Shown: positions 15,805 to 24,358, counted from the stretch's first letter. The stretch: DNA of 24,928 nucleotides from Hydrogenophilales bacterium (GCA_011391655.1 JAABQE010000111.1:1-24928); one strand, 5' to 3'. Translations and numbers: made by a program. The notes: a model not told the origin generated them from the letters alone.

Positions 15805-16641
15805 ATGAAACAGATTGAACGAATCAAGGAGTTCGGTGGCTGGCTCGAACGCTGGCAGCACGAATCGGCGACGTGCCATTGCAGCATGACGTTTTCGGTC
15901 TACCTGCCGCCGCAGGCTGCCACGCAGATACTGCCGGTAGTGTATTGGCTGTCGGGGCTCACCTGCACCGACGACAACGTGCGGGTGAAGGCCGGGGCAC
16001 AGCGCTACGCAGCCGAACTCGGGCTGATTCTGGTGATGCCCGACACCAGCCCGCGCGGCGACGGCGTGCCCGATGTCCCCGAGCGCTACGACCTCGGCCA
16101 GGGCGCCGGCTTCTACGTCAACGCCACACAGGCGCCGTGGGCCACGCACTACCAGATGTACGACTACGTCACCCGCGAACTGCCCGCGCTGGTCGAGGCC
16201 AGCTTCCCCGTGATCCCCGGCAAGCGCAGCGTCAGCGGCCATTCGATGGGCGGCCACGGCGCGCTGATCTGCGCGCTGAAAAATCCCGGCAGGTATGCCT
16301 CGGTCTCGGCCTTTTCCCCCATCTGCAACCCGGTGCTCAGCCCGTGGGGGCAAGGCTGTTTCGGCGCCTATCTGGGCGAGGATAAAAAATCCTGGGAAGC
16401 CTGGGACGCCACCTGCCTGATTCAGGCCGGCGCACCGCTGCCGCCCGCGCTGATCGACCACGGCACCGCCGACGAGTTTCTGGCCGAGCAGTTGTTTCCG
16501 CAAAACCTGCAAGCTGCCTGCGCCGTGCGCGGCATCCCGCTCAGATTGCGGATGCAGGATGGCTATGACCATAGCTATCACTTCATTGCGACCTTCATCG
16601 GCGAGCATCTGGCGTTTCATGCGCGGGCGATGGCGGCTTGA
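15805..16641 (+). CDS. fghA: S-formylglutathione hydrolase
   Basis: The enzyme hydrolyses S-formylglutathione to formate and glutathione, completing formaldehyde detoxification after FrmA. The 278-residue alpha/beta hydrolase (esterase D family) has VVYWLSGLTCTDDN (residues 45-58), PDTSPRGDG and the nucleophile elbow GHSMGGHGAL with Ser147. Asp223 (HGTADEF) and His256 (YDHSYHF) complete the triad. DLGQGAGFYVNATQAPW is a hallmark of the family. The seven-base gap to frmA indicates one transcript. E. coli calls the equivalent frmB. No frmR regulator gene is present nearby. Confidence 0.97.
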   Translation: MKQIERIKEFGGWLERWQHESATCHCSMTFSVYLPPQAATQILPVVYWLSGLTCTDDNVRVKAGAQRYAAELGLILVMPDTSPRGDGVPDVPERYDLGQGAGFYVNATQAPWATHYQMYDYVTRELPALVEASFPVIPGKRSVSGHSMGGHGALICALKNPGRYASVSAFSPICNPVLSPWGQGCFGAYLGEDKKSWEAWDATCLIQAGAPLPPALIDHGTADEFLAEQLFPQNLQAACAVRGIPLRLRMQDGYDHSYHFIATFIGEHLAFHARAMAA

Positions 16642-16786
16642 AAGCGGATCAAGCAAGAACAATTTATATCCTGCAAAAAAAACTTGAATGGACAGGCGGG
16701 CTTACCGGGAACACGATTGGCCTTTCCTAATCCATACACGAATCAGGTGTGTGTGACATTCCGGAACCATGACAAGGAAACCCGCC

Positions 16787-17380
16787 ATGACCACAACTTA
16801 TACCCGTCTGCCCTCCCGCAATCTCGACAAGATCGCGGGACTGTTGCGGCCCGCCTGTGTGTTGCCTGAGCGCGTCGGGCTGGATAATCCGGCGCTCGAC
16901 GTGATGACCGATTTCCGCCGCCTGACCGCCTTCATCGCCACCCCCGGCGACACCATCAAGCAGGCGGAAGAGCGCATGGTCCGCCGCAAGGTGCGTCTGC
17001 TGTTCGTCATGGATGGCGAGGATCGCGTCGCCGGCCTGGTCACCAGCACCGATATTCACGGCGAAAAGCCCATGCAGGTGGTGCAAAGCCGCGGCATCCG
17101 CCGCGACGAAGTGCTGGTGGCCGACATCATGACCCCGGTGGAGCGGCTGGAAGCGGTCGACTTCGACGATATCGCCCACGCCCGCGTCGGCCACGTGCTG
17201 GAAACGCTCAAGGCGCGCGGCCGCCAGCACGCGCTGGTGATCGAAAACGTGGACGGTCAGCAAATGGTGCGCGGCCTGCTGTCCCTGTCGCAGCTGTGCA
17301 AACAACTGGGCGTCACTATCGAGACCACCGAAGTGGCGAACACCTTCATCGAAATCGAGCAGCATCTCGCCCACACCTGA
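16787..17380 (+). CDS. CBS-domain pair protein
   Basis: The 197-residue protein appears to consist of two tandem CBS motifs. The first covers about residues 45-90, with the pattern TAFIATPGDTIKQAEERMVRRKV and LLFVMDGEDRVAGLVTSTDI. The second starts at VADIMTPVERLEAVDF and ends with VIENVDGQQMVRGLLSLSQL. CBS pairs bind adenosine nucleotides such as AMP, ATP, SAM or NAD and act as energy sensors, but stand-alone proteins are mostly unassigned. ATG 16787 is preferred over ATG 16769 because AAGGAAA sits between them at suitable distance. The 145-bp gap after fghA suggests its own promoter. It contains the palindrome TTCCGGAA at 16759-16766, whose role is unknown. Confidence 0.85.
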   Translation: MTTTYTRLPSRNLDKIAGLLRPACVLPERVGLDNPALDVMTDFRRLTAFIATPGDTIKQAEERMVRRKVRLLFVMDGEDRVAGLVTSTDIHGEKPMQVVQSRGIRRDEVLVADIMTPVERLEAVDFDDIAHARVGHVLETLKARGRQHALVIENVDGQQMVRGLLSLSQLCKQLGVTIETTEVANTFIEIEQHLAHT

Positions 17381-17667
17381 TCCGACGCACCTGCGACCGG
17401 TCAGACTCAGCATAGCTTGCGATGCCCGGTGCTCGAACGTATCCGCATTTTTTGCATAGACTGTGTCTACCACCATGTGCGTTACCGGGGCAGGCTGACA
17501 TACCGATGGCTCCGGTCAGGAATGCCGCCGACCCACGAAGGCCGTGCACCTGGTTCGGGCTTCACGCAACATCCAAGGATTTTCCGCACGGCGTCTTGTG
17601 CTCAAATCCCGAACTTCCGGGCGCGCCATCCGCGCGTGCCTGCAGAACACGATAACAAGTACAGCAC
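17381..17667. other. intergenic region upstream of the ThDP-enzyme operon
   Basis: This 287-bp gap carries no convincing gene; short open frames here lack ribosome-binding sites and family features. It holds the inverted repeat described at 17457-17469, directly after a T-rich stretch and TTGCAT, which would suit a -35 box, but I cannot pair it with a good -10. There is no match to the conserved core of a TPP riboswitch despite the ThDP enzyme downstream. The promoter of the operon starting at 17668 should lie here. Confidence 0.4.
17457..17469. promoter_or_regulatory. 13-bp inverted repeat TAGAC-N3-GTCTA, possible operator
   Basis: This is a perfect 5-bp inverted repeat around a TGT centre, about 200 bp before the start codon of the ThDP enzyme and about 75 bp after the CBS gene. 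Its size and symmetry would suit a dimeric regulator, but a 5+5 repeat can arise by chance, and no second copy was noticed. Confidence 0.25.
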
Positions 17668-19326
17668 ATGAATATTTCCGTCAGCGAACTGATCGTCCGA
17701 TATCTCGAACGCCTGGGGATCGACCACATCTTCGGCATGCCGGGCGCACACGTGCTGCCAATCTACGACTGCCTGCATGATTCAAAGGTGAAAAGCGTGC
17801 TGGTCAAGCACGAGCAGGGCGCGGCCTTCATGGCGGGCGGCTATGCGCGGGTGTCGCACCGGCCGTCCGCCTGCATCGCCACGGCGGGACCGGGCGCGAC
17901 CAATCTGATCACCGGCATCGCCAACGCCTACGCCGAGCGGCTACCGGTGCTGGCGATTACCGGCGAAACTTCCACCTACATTTTCGGCAAGGGCGGGCTG
18001 CAGGAAAGCTCGGGCGAAGGCGGCGCCATCGATCAGGGCGCGCTGTTTGCCAGCATCACGCGCTATCACAAACTGATCGAGCGCACCGACTATCTCGGCC
18101 AGGTGCTGAACCAGACGACGCAAGCGCTGCTCGGACGCGAACCGGGGCCGGTGCTGCTGTCGATCCCGTACAACGTGCAGAAAGAGCTGGTCGATGACAG
18201 CGTGCTCGACTCGGTGCATTTCCCCAGCCGTTCGACCATACGCCACACCACCCCAACTGCTGAACTGGCTGAACTGATCCGGACTGCGCATGCCCCGGTC
18301 ATCATCGCCGGCCACGGCTGTATCCAGGCGGGCGCGCGCGACGTGGTTGCCGCGTTCGCCGAACGCTTCAATATTCCGGTCACCACCAGCCTCAAGGCCA
18401 AGGGCGTGGTGGCCGAAGGCACCGCCTTGTCGCTGGGCTGTCTCGGCGTTACCTCGAATGGCGAGGCTTACCGTTATATGGTTGATCACGCCGACCTGCT
18501 GGTGTTTCTTGGCGCGAGCTTCAATGAGCGCACCAGCTATCTGTGGGATGCCAGGCTGCTGGCCAACAAAAAAATCGCCCAGGTCGATCGCGACACCGCG
18601 CAACTGGGCCGCGTGTTCCAGCCGGACGTGGCGATTTGCGGCGACATCCGCGCAGTGATGGACGACCTGTTTGCCACACTGGACGCCGACGGCACACCGC
18701 CCAAGGCGCGCGTCCTGCTTGACGACCATCAAGCCAGCCTGGCACCTTCCGCCAGTGACGACAGCGCAAGCCCGGCCTTTCGCCTGATGCAGGCTTTTTA
18801 CCGCCAGCTGGCCCAGTACTTCCCGCACAACGCGCTGGTGTTCGACGACAACATCGTCTTCGCACAAAGCTATTTCGACGTCTCCGACCGCAACCACTAC
18901 TTTCCGAATTCCGGCATCTCGTCGCTCGGCCACGCGATTCCCGCTGCCATCGGCGCACGCTGCTTTGCGCCGGACAGCCCCACGTTCGCCATCCTCGGTG
19001 ACGGCGGCTTCCAGATGTGCTGCATGGAAATGATGACGGCAGTGAACTACGGCATCCCGCTCAATGTCGTCGTCATCAACAACGGCACCATGAGCCTGAT
19101 CCGCAAGAACCAGTTCCAGCTGTACGGTGAACGCTATATCGATTGCGACTTTGTGAACCCCGACTTCGGCCTGCTCGCGCAGTCATTTGGCGTGCAGCAC
19201 CATCGCATCGAAACCGAGGCCGAACTCGACGCCCTGTTTGTACGCGCCGACCTGACGGGCGCCATTAACCTCATCGAAATCCTGCTCGACAAACATGTCT
19301 TCCCCCGCTACCTGTCGGCTCGTTAA
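17668..19326 (+). CDS. acetolactate synthase-like ThDP-dependent enzyme
   Basis: The 552-residue product has the full three-domain ThDP decarboxylase/carboligase layout. The Pyr domain includes HIFGMPGAHVLPIYD and KHEQGAAFMAGGYAR with catalytic Glu49. A central AHAS-like domain includes DLLVFLGASFNERTSY. The PP domain has ILGDGGFQM (GDGG at 444-447) paired with INNG at 470-473, the Mg-ThDP binding motif. It is closest in look to acetohydroxyacid synthase large subunits, but the loop after AITGE reads GKGGLQESSGEGGAIDQ, with Leu-Gln-Glu where AHAS has Phe-Gln-Glu. No ilvN small subunit or other branched-chain amino-acid gene is nearby. The next gene overlaps its end by 32 bp, and the context of glycosyltransferases points to a role other than valine synthesis. 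Substrate unknown. Confidence 0.9.
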   Translation: MNISVSELIVRYLERLGIDHIFGMPGAHVLPIYDCLHDSKVKSVLVKHEQGAAFMAGGYARVSHRPSACIATAGPGATNLITGIANAYAERLPVLAITGETSTYIFGKGGLQESSGEGGAIDQGALFASITRYHKLIERTDYLGQVLNQTTQALLGREPGPVLLSIPYNVQKELVDDSVLDSVHFPSRSTIRHTTPTAELAELIRTAHAPVIIAGHGCIQAGARDVVAAFAERFNIPVTTSLKAKGVVAEGTALSLGCLGVTSNGEAYRYMVDHADLLVFLGASFNERTSYLWDARLLANKKIAQVDRDTAQLGRVFQPDVAICGDIRAVMDDLFATLDADGTPPKARVLLDDHQASLAPSASDDSASPAFRLMQAFYRQLAQYFPHNALVFDDNIVFAQSYFDVSDRNHYFPNSGISSLGHAIPAAIGARCFAPDSPTFAILGDGGFQMCCMEMMTAVNYGIPLNVVVINNGTMSLIRKNQFQLYGERYIDCDFVNPDFGLLAQSFGVQHHRIETEAELDALFVRADLTGAINLIEILLDKHVFPRYLSAR

Positions 19327-21115
19327 TCCTGACGAACAGATCGCGGCACAACACGCCGTTATCGCGAAATTTGAAACCCTGCTATGGGAAAACGGCTTCA
19401 ACGCATCGCTGCTGCCGTCCTATCAATCGGCCTGGCGGCGGCTCGAAGCGCTGATCGCTGCGCGTGGCTTTGACCGCCGTCACCGCTTCGTCCTCATCAT
19501 CCCGGTGGCCGACAGCCCGGCCCAGTTGCAGCGCTGCCTCGCGAGCCTGCTGGAGCTGTGCCATGCGTATGGCTATGGCGGATTGAAGGACGGCTATTTT
19601 CACAAGATCTCGGTCCTGCTCGCCGACGACACGCAAGCCCCCGAGCTGATCGCCGCGAACCGGGCGCTGGTTAGCACGTTCGATTCCCGCGGCCTGGCCA
19701 TCGACTATTTCGGCCTAGCCGAACAGCTCGCGCTCATGGACTCGCTCACGGGCGTTGACCTTCACACCATCGTTGGCAATGCGCCGCGCGAGGCGTTCGG
19801 CCACAAGGGCCAGGCGATGATGCGCAACATCGCCTATTTGAAATTGGCGCAGCTAAACGCCTCGCGATCACAAGAGTCAGAGGCCCTAAAGGACTCCGAT
19901 CCACTACGCGCTCAAGCGCGTGTGGAGTCGTATGCACCAGTGCTGTACTACACGCTCGACGCCGACCAGCAGTTCAAGGTCAAAGTGGAAACGGCAGCAG
20001 GCGACGGTGAGGTCTGCGCGGTCAATTTCTTCGCCCAGCTCGACGCGATCTTCAGCGCGACCGACGCCGATGTGCTCACCGGCAAGGTGGTGGGCGATCC
20101 GCCGGTTTCCCCTGCTGTGATGGCTGGCAACTTTCTCGCCGACGTGGCGGGGTTTCTTCAGGAAATGGCAGCGAGTGATCCGGCCCGGCCCTACCGCCAG
20201 AACGCAGCGAATACGGCAGAAGCCGACGCCGCCTATCACGACATGGCAGGGCTGTTTGGCTTCGCCCATCCGACCGATGCCTATCGCTATCGCTGCACGC
20301 TGAACAATCAGCCCAGCAACGCCGATTGCTTCGAGGATTTCGCGCAGCGGCTGAAACGCTTTTTCCACGGCGAGCATCCCACCCGCATCACCTGGTATCG
20401 CTACCAGTCCGCCCTCGCCAGCGTGCAGCTCGCACGCACGGTGTACACCGGCAATTATGTCTTTCGCGCCCGGGCATTGAACTGGTTCATCCCCTTCGCC
20501 CCCTTGCGCTTGCGCATGTCCGGCCCCACGCTCGGGCGGCTGATGAAGGCTGAACTGGGTGATAAATTCGTCTCCGCCAACCTGCCGATGCTGCACACGC
20601 GCACGCTCGACGCCACCGGCGAAGCCGAGTTCCGGCCCGGTGTCGTTACGCAAGCCGACAGCATCGACCTGGCCGATGAATTCGAACGGCAGTTTGTGGG
20701 CGACGTCATGCTGTTCAGCGTCGAGCGGCTCACCGCTCTCGGTTTTCCGCAGCGCACTGTGGCGGACGACATCCTCGCCGCCACCCTCGATGCCGTAAGG
20801 GCCGACCTCGCCCAGCAGTACCGTGCGCGGCACGCAGCCATGGTGAAAAACCTCGCGGCATTGACGCAGCTGCTCAACGATCCGGCGCACTGGTGGCACG
20901 CGCCTGCACAAGCCCAGGCGCTTGGGCATTTCCGCGTGTTCCTCGACAACATGCAACGCAACTTTGGTGACGCGTCACCGGCTCAGGCGCGCATCGCGTC
21001 GGACGAAGACTGGCAGCGGTGGCGGCAACGCCTACTCGCCGCCCTCAGCCAGTTCCACACCGACCGGGAGGCATGGAACCAGGCGTTAACCGCGCTCGCC
21101 GCACATCAAGCATGA
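19295..21115 (+). CDS. uncharacterised protein with GT-A glycosyltransferase-like N-terminal half
   Basis: I cannot assign this 606-residue protein to a named family. Its first 230 residues follow the GT-A pattern: RFVLIIPVADSPAQLQRCL (64-82) as first strand and helix, KISVLLADDTQ (104-114), GHKGQAMMRNIAYLKL (169-184) resembling the 'G...RN' helix of GT2 enzymes, and YYTLDADQQF (218-227) as a DxD-type metal/nucleotide motif. The second half is helical and has no motif I know. No signal peptide or membrane segment is seen, so it is cytoplasmic or peripheral. ATG 19295 lies inside the end of the ThDP gene (32-bp overlap), with no better start downstream. Its own end overlaps the ligase gene as ATGA. 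The overlaps argue that all three products act together. Confidence 0.75.
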   Translation: MSSPATCRLVNPDEQIAAQHAVIAKFETLLWENGFNASLLPSYQSAWRRLEALIAARGFDRRHRFVLIIPVADSPAQLQRCLASLLELCHAYGYGGLKDGYFHKISVLLADDTQAPELIAANRALVSTFDSRGLAIDYFGLAEQLALMDSLTGVDLHTIVGNAPREAFGHKGQAMMRNIAYLKLAQLNASRSQESEALKDSDPLRAQARVESYAPVLYYTLDADQQFKVKVETAAGDGEVCAVNFFAQLDAIFSATDADVLTGKVVGDPPVSPAVMAGNFLADVAGFLQEMAASDPARPYRQNAANTAEADAAYHDMAGLFGFAHPTDAYRYRCTLNNQPSNADCFEDFAQRLKRFFHGEHPTRITWYRYQSALASVQLARTVYTGNYVFRARALNWFIPFAPLRLRMSGPTLGRLMKAELGDKFVSANLPMLHTRTLDATGEAEFRPGVVTQADSIDLADEFERQFVGDVMLFSVERLTALGFPQRTVADDILAATLDAVRADLAQQYRARHAAMVKNLAALTQLLNDPAHWWHAPAQAQALGHFRVFLDNMQRNFGDASPAQARIASDEDWQRWRQRLLAALSQFHTDREAWNQALTALAAHQA

Positions 21116-22434
21116 TCGCCCGCCTGCGCCACGCGCTGCATCGCCGCCGCTATCCACTGCGTTACGCGCATCTCGACCGGCTGTTGCAGACACAGTCCCT
21201 GAGCCGCGAACAGGTGGTGCAAAAACAGCAGCACGCGCTTGCCGACCTCGTCACTTTCGCCGCTACCCACACGCCGTTCTACGCAAAAACCCTCACCCCG
21301 TTTCTGGCACCCACCGGCTTCGAACTCAGCGCCCTGCCCGTTCTGCACAAGCACGATGTCATCCAGCACATGGATGAGCTGCTCGTCGACACGACTGACC
21401 GCAGCCAGGTCAAAATCGGCCACACCGGCGGGTCCACCGGCAAGCCGCTGGCGTTCTACTACGACGACGCCAAGCACGAACTGATGCGCGGCGGCATGAT
21501 GCGCAGCTATAGGCTGTCGGGCTGGCGGCCGGGGCAAAAGATCCTCAACTTCTGGGGCGCACGCCAGGACGTCGCGCCCGGCGGCGTATTCGGGAGCGGA
21601 ATGTTCGATTTCATCGCCGCCGAGCACACCCTTGCCGCGTTTGAATACACTGAAGCGAAACTCGTTGAATGGGCGCGCTTCATTCAGTCTTACCGGCCGG
21701 TTCTGCTGCAGGGCTACGCATCGGTGCTGGCAGAGGTCGCGCGCGTGGTGATCGACCAGCGCATGCTGATGCCGCAGACCCTGCTCGGCGTGTATTCCAC
21801 CGCCGAAGTGCTCACCGATAGCCAGCGTCAACTCATGCAACAGGCCTTCGGCTGCAAGGTATTCAACCAGTACGGCAGCCGCGAAATCCCCAACATCGCC
21901 TGCGAATGCCGCCACGGCAACATGCACGTCTTCACCGACATGGTGTATCTCGAATCAGTGGCGCCGGAAAACCCAGCGGGCGAAAACGAAAACCGGCTGC
22001 TGGTCACCTCGCTGACCAATCGCCTGATGCCGATGATCCGCTACGACATCGGCGACAGCGGCCGCCTGCTCGACGGTGAATGTGGCTGCGGTTTGCCCTT
22101 TCCGCTGATGGAAATGGGCATGTGCCGACAAAACGATCTCATCCGCACCCGTCACGGCAAAACCCTTTACCCGTCCTACTTCAACCACCTGCTCGATGGG
22201 CAAACGCAGATCCGGCAATACCAATGGGTGCAGCACGATCTTGACCGGCTCACGCTGAACCTGGTCGCAGCCCACCCTTTGAGCGCTGAAACGCTGGCCG
22301 TGCTGCATGCGAGCATTCGCCGGGACGTGGATGCGCAACTGGTGCTGGAGGTGAACTACCTCGACGACATTCCGCGAACGGTTTCAGGCAAGCATCGGTT
22401 TGTGATTGGGATGAATCCGAACACCTCGACTTGA
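21112..22434 (+). CDS. PaaK/CapK-like adenylate-forming enzyme (phenylacetate-CoA ligase family)
   Basis: The 440-residue product shows the PaaK-type AMP-forming fold. The P-loop is KIGHTGGSTGKPLAFYY (residues 101-117), and a VYSTAEVLTD strand follows. The adenine-site motif FNQYGSREIPNIACEC comes next, with RYDIGDSGRLLDGECGCGLPFP near the C-terminus, where PaaK relatives have RYRTGD and a CxCG pair. Cysteines in IACECRHG and GECGCG may bind zinc, as in some relatives. The family activates carboxylic acids as adenylates and usually thioesters; CapK-type members sit in capsule clusters with unknown substrates. The start ATG 21112 overlaps the previous stop in ATGA, indicating translational coupling. 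The gene converges on the GT10-like gene with a 30-bp gap and no clear terminator between. Confidence 0.88.
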   Translation: MIARLRHALHRRRYPLRYAHLDRLLQTQSLSREQVVQKQQHALADLVTFAATHTPFYAKTLTPFLAPTGFELSALPVLHKHDVIQHMDELLVDTTDRSQVKIGHTGGSTGKPLAFYYDDAKHELMRGGMMRSYRLSGWRPGQKILNFWGARQDVAPGGVFGSGMFDFIAAEHTLAAFEYTEAKLVEWARFIQSYRPVLLQGYASVLAEVARVVIDQRMLMPQTLLGVYSTAEVLTDSQRQLMQQAFGCKVFNQYGSREIPNIACECRHGNMHVFTDMVYLESVAPENPAGENENRLLVTSLTNRLMPMIRYDIGDSGRLLDGECGCGLPFPLMEMGMCRQNDLIRTRHGKTLYPSYFNHLLDGQTQIRQYQWVQHDLDRLTLNLVAAHPLSAETLAVLHASIRRDVDAQLVLEVNYLDDIPRTVSGKHRFVIGMNPNTST

Positions 22435-22464
22435 CTACAGAGGCGGCGAACCCGGCCGAGTTGC

Positions 22465-23535
22465 TCAGCCTCCGCGCTTCAGGTGGATTACCCGGGCGCG
22501 GGCCTTGCCATACATGTCCCGCAAGCCATGTAACAGGCTTTTTTTCCGCAAGGCATGACGCGAATAGATCACGCCGCCATTCGTGATGCGTGAAGCAGGA
22601 ACATGGCGTTTCTCGATTTCACGCGACAACACAGCAAACAGGTTGTACTCGAACAGCACGCGGCGGCGCGCCTCGATAATGGCGGGGAGGCGCTTCTCAT
22701 ATTCCTTATTCAGAATGGCCTGGCGAATGATGCGTGCGGCGCCGGCTGGGTCTTTCATGTCGATGGGAATAAAGCTCCCGGCCGGGAAGTAGTCGGCGGC
22801 ATTGGGGCAACCCGCATAAAACGGCAAGGTCATGCCCAGGAATGAATCCGCCAGTTTTTCCGTCCAGTGGTGCGTGCCAATGTAGTTCTCGACTGCCACG
22901 TGATAACGGTAGGTGTCCAGCGCCTCGGCCTTGTCATCCAGGGGACGGGCACCGCGACCGAATACGTCCATGTCCGGCATGCTGGCCATCAGGTGCTGCA
23001 TGAACTCATGACGCCGCCAGTGCAGGGTGTGCCGCATGCTTTTGGGCGAGAACACCATCGACAGGTCGCGGGTCTTGGTGGTGGGCGGATGCGTCTCCAT
23101 CTCGTCGAACGGGATGATGTGTTGAGCACCCACGCCATAGAACCAGTGCAAGGCCGGCTGTGTGTAGACGCGTTGCGGGTGGGGCAACGCCCATTCTTCC
23201 TGGCTGGTGAGAACGACGCCAAACTGGCGGGTGAAATGATTGCCGTATATTTTGATGGACGAGGGCTCGGTGGTCACCAGCAGGCTATTCGATGCGGCAC
23301 AGGCAAGCGCTTCACTGCTGCACCCCTTGCGCTCGTTTTTGCCAGGAGGGATATCGTCGTAAACAACCAGCCAGTCATAGTCCCTTGCGTCACGGTCGAA
23401 GAGATATTCACAACCTCCCCAGCGCGCATTCCCATGCGGCAATTGACGCAACCAATGTTCCGCTGGAAAACGGCTCATCAACTTGACCCGTATAAGCGCT
23501 CCAGGGATCACGTCTTCAGTGTGTGGCACGAACAT
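22465..23535 (-). CDS. glycosyltransferase family 10 (fucosyltransferase)-like protein
   Basis: The 356-residue product carries the GT10 C-terminal signature VENYIGTHHWTEKLADSF (residues 215-232) followed by GMTLPFYAGCPNAADYFPAGSFIPID. This corresponds to the donor-binding motif of alpha-1,3-fucosyltransferases (FENS...TEKL...P.YWG.PN...P..SFI). Upstream, LSMVFSPKSMRHTLHWRRHEFM matches the conserved strand and helix of the domain. The basic C-terminus (KARARVIHLKRGG) might associate with membrane, as in Helicobacter FucTs. The donor is probably GDP-fucose or a related GDP-sugar; the acceptor is unknown. ATG 23535 is the first start, and ATG 23478 (MSRFPAEHW) is an alternative. It lies 41 bp after the DxD glycosyltransferase on the same strand, so the two are likely one unit. 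Confidence 0.85.
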   Translation of the reverse strand: MFVPHTEDVIPGALIRVKLMSRFPAEHWLRQLPHGNARWGGCEYLFDRDARDYDWLVVYDDIPPGKNERKGCSSEALACAASNSLLVTTEPSSIKIYGNHFTRQFGVVLTSQEEWALPHPQRVYTQPALHWFYGVGAQHIIPFDEMETHPPTTKTRDLSMVFSPKSMRHTLHWRRHEFMQHLMASMPDMDVFGRGARPLDDKAEALDTYRYHVAVENYIGTHHWTEKLADSFLGMTLPFYAGCPNAADYFPAGSFIPIDMKDPAGAARIIRQAILNKEYEKRLPAIIEARRRVLFEYNLFAVLSREIEKRHVPASRITNGGVIYSRHALRKKSLLHGLRDMYGKARARVIHLKRGG

Positions 23536-23576
23536 TCCGCCCGATTCTGATTGTCAGGAAACGTCCAACGGTCCGC

Positions 23577-24314
23577 TTATTCACGCCAGAAATCCGCGAT
23601 CCATGTCGCGGGCAGAATGTGCTTGTAGATTTTCTTGTGCCACTTTTTGACCGGCCAGATCCCCCGCACCGCATCAGGCGGGTTGGGATCGCCCGGGAAT
23701 GCGATGACACGGGCGCTTGCCGGCCATGTGGGCGCCTTCCACCAGCGTTGCGGCATGGGGGGAATGCAATGCGTCTTGAACAGAACACACCATTCGTCAG
23801 GCCAGAAGGCCGTCTCGGAAACCGTGCGTGAAATATAAATTTGCTCGTTACCGTGTGTGGCGAGTATTGACTTGAATTCAGGAACGAGACGATCGTAAAT
23901 ATAAGGATACTTGCCGACCCTGAAACGGAATACCGATGTATTGCCGATCCCCTTTCCCGGCTGGGTCCAGTTCTGCATGACCACGAATGACTTTTCCGGT
24001 GCAAAGTCGAAAAAATCATCCAGCCGACCTGTGACAATAACGTCAAGATCGAGGAACAGCCAATCGCCCTCCATGCCGGGCAGCTCGCTGGCCCAAAGCG
24101 AAATTTTGCGCCAGCCGGTATTGTTGTAAGGTGCGGGCAGCGCGACGGTCGGACATGGCAGGCATTCAACCTCGCTGCGCACCCCTGCCGGATCATCGGT
24201 CAGGCATACGAAGCGTATCGGGCCCTGGACGTTTCTGTGAACCATGCCGTACAACTTGTTCACGTACTCGGCCGGATACAAAGACCCCCACTTCATGCAG
24301 ACAATCTGTTTCAT
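23577..24314 (-). CDS. DxD-containing GT-A-type glycosyltransferase
   Basis: The 245-residue product begins MKQIVCMKWGSLYPAEYVNKLYG, then FVCLTDDPAG (residues 35-44) and GWRKISLWA (67-75). DWLFLDLDVIVTGRLDDFF (84-102) has the metal-binding DLD at 89-91 directly after a hydrophobic strand. NTSVFRFR and the His/Trp-rich end (HCIPPMPQRWWKAP) look like the substrate-binding part of GT8/GT32-like retaining enzymes. I would place it near those but cannot fix a CAZy family. The start ATG 24314 has only a weak ribosome-binding site and follows an AT-rich leader containing a hairpin. It forms a probable operon with the GT10-like gene and is divergent from the GT4-like gene. Confidence 0.82.
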   Translation of the reverse strand: MKQIVCMKWGSLYPAEYVNKLYGMVHRNVQGPIRFVCLTDDPAGVRSEVECLPCPTVALPAPYNNTGWRKISLWASELPGMEGDWLFLDLDVIVTGRLDDFFDFAPEKSFVVMQNWTQPGKGIGNTSVFRFRVGKYPYIYDRLVPEFKSILATHGNEQIYISRTVSETAFWPDEWCVLFKTHCIPPMPQRWWKAPTWPASARVIAFPGDPNPPDAVRGIWPVKKWHKKIYKHILPATWIADFWRE

Positions 24315-24358
24315 GATTTTTGGAAAAATAAATTAAAGTATTCAGCAGGATAAAGCAC

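Noticed and set aside
15787..16662. 291-codon minus-strand open frame
   Set aside because: It is fully antisense to fghA, whose catalytic triad is intact.
17381..17667. TPP riboswitch before the ThDP enzyme
   Set aside because: The conserved core elements of the TPP aptamer are not visible, and ThDP-using enzymes are rarely under this riboswitch.
17941..18933. 330-codon minus-strand open frame
   Set aside because: It is antisense to the ThDP enzyme and has no recognisable domain.
22435..22475. Bidirectional terminator between the ligase and GT10-like genes
   Set aside because: Only a GAGGC/GCCTC pair far apart is seen, with no T tract on either strand.
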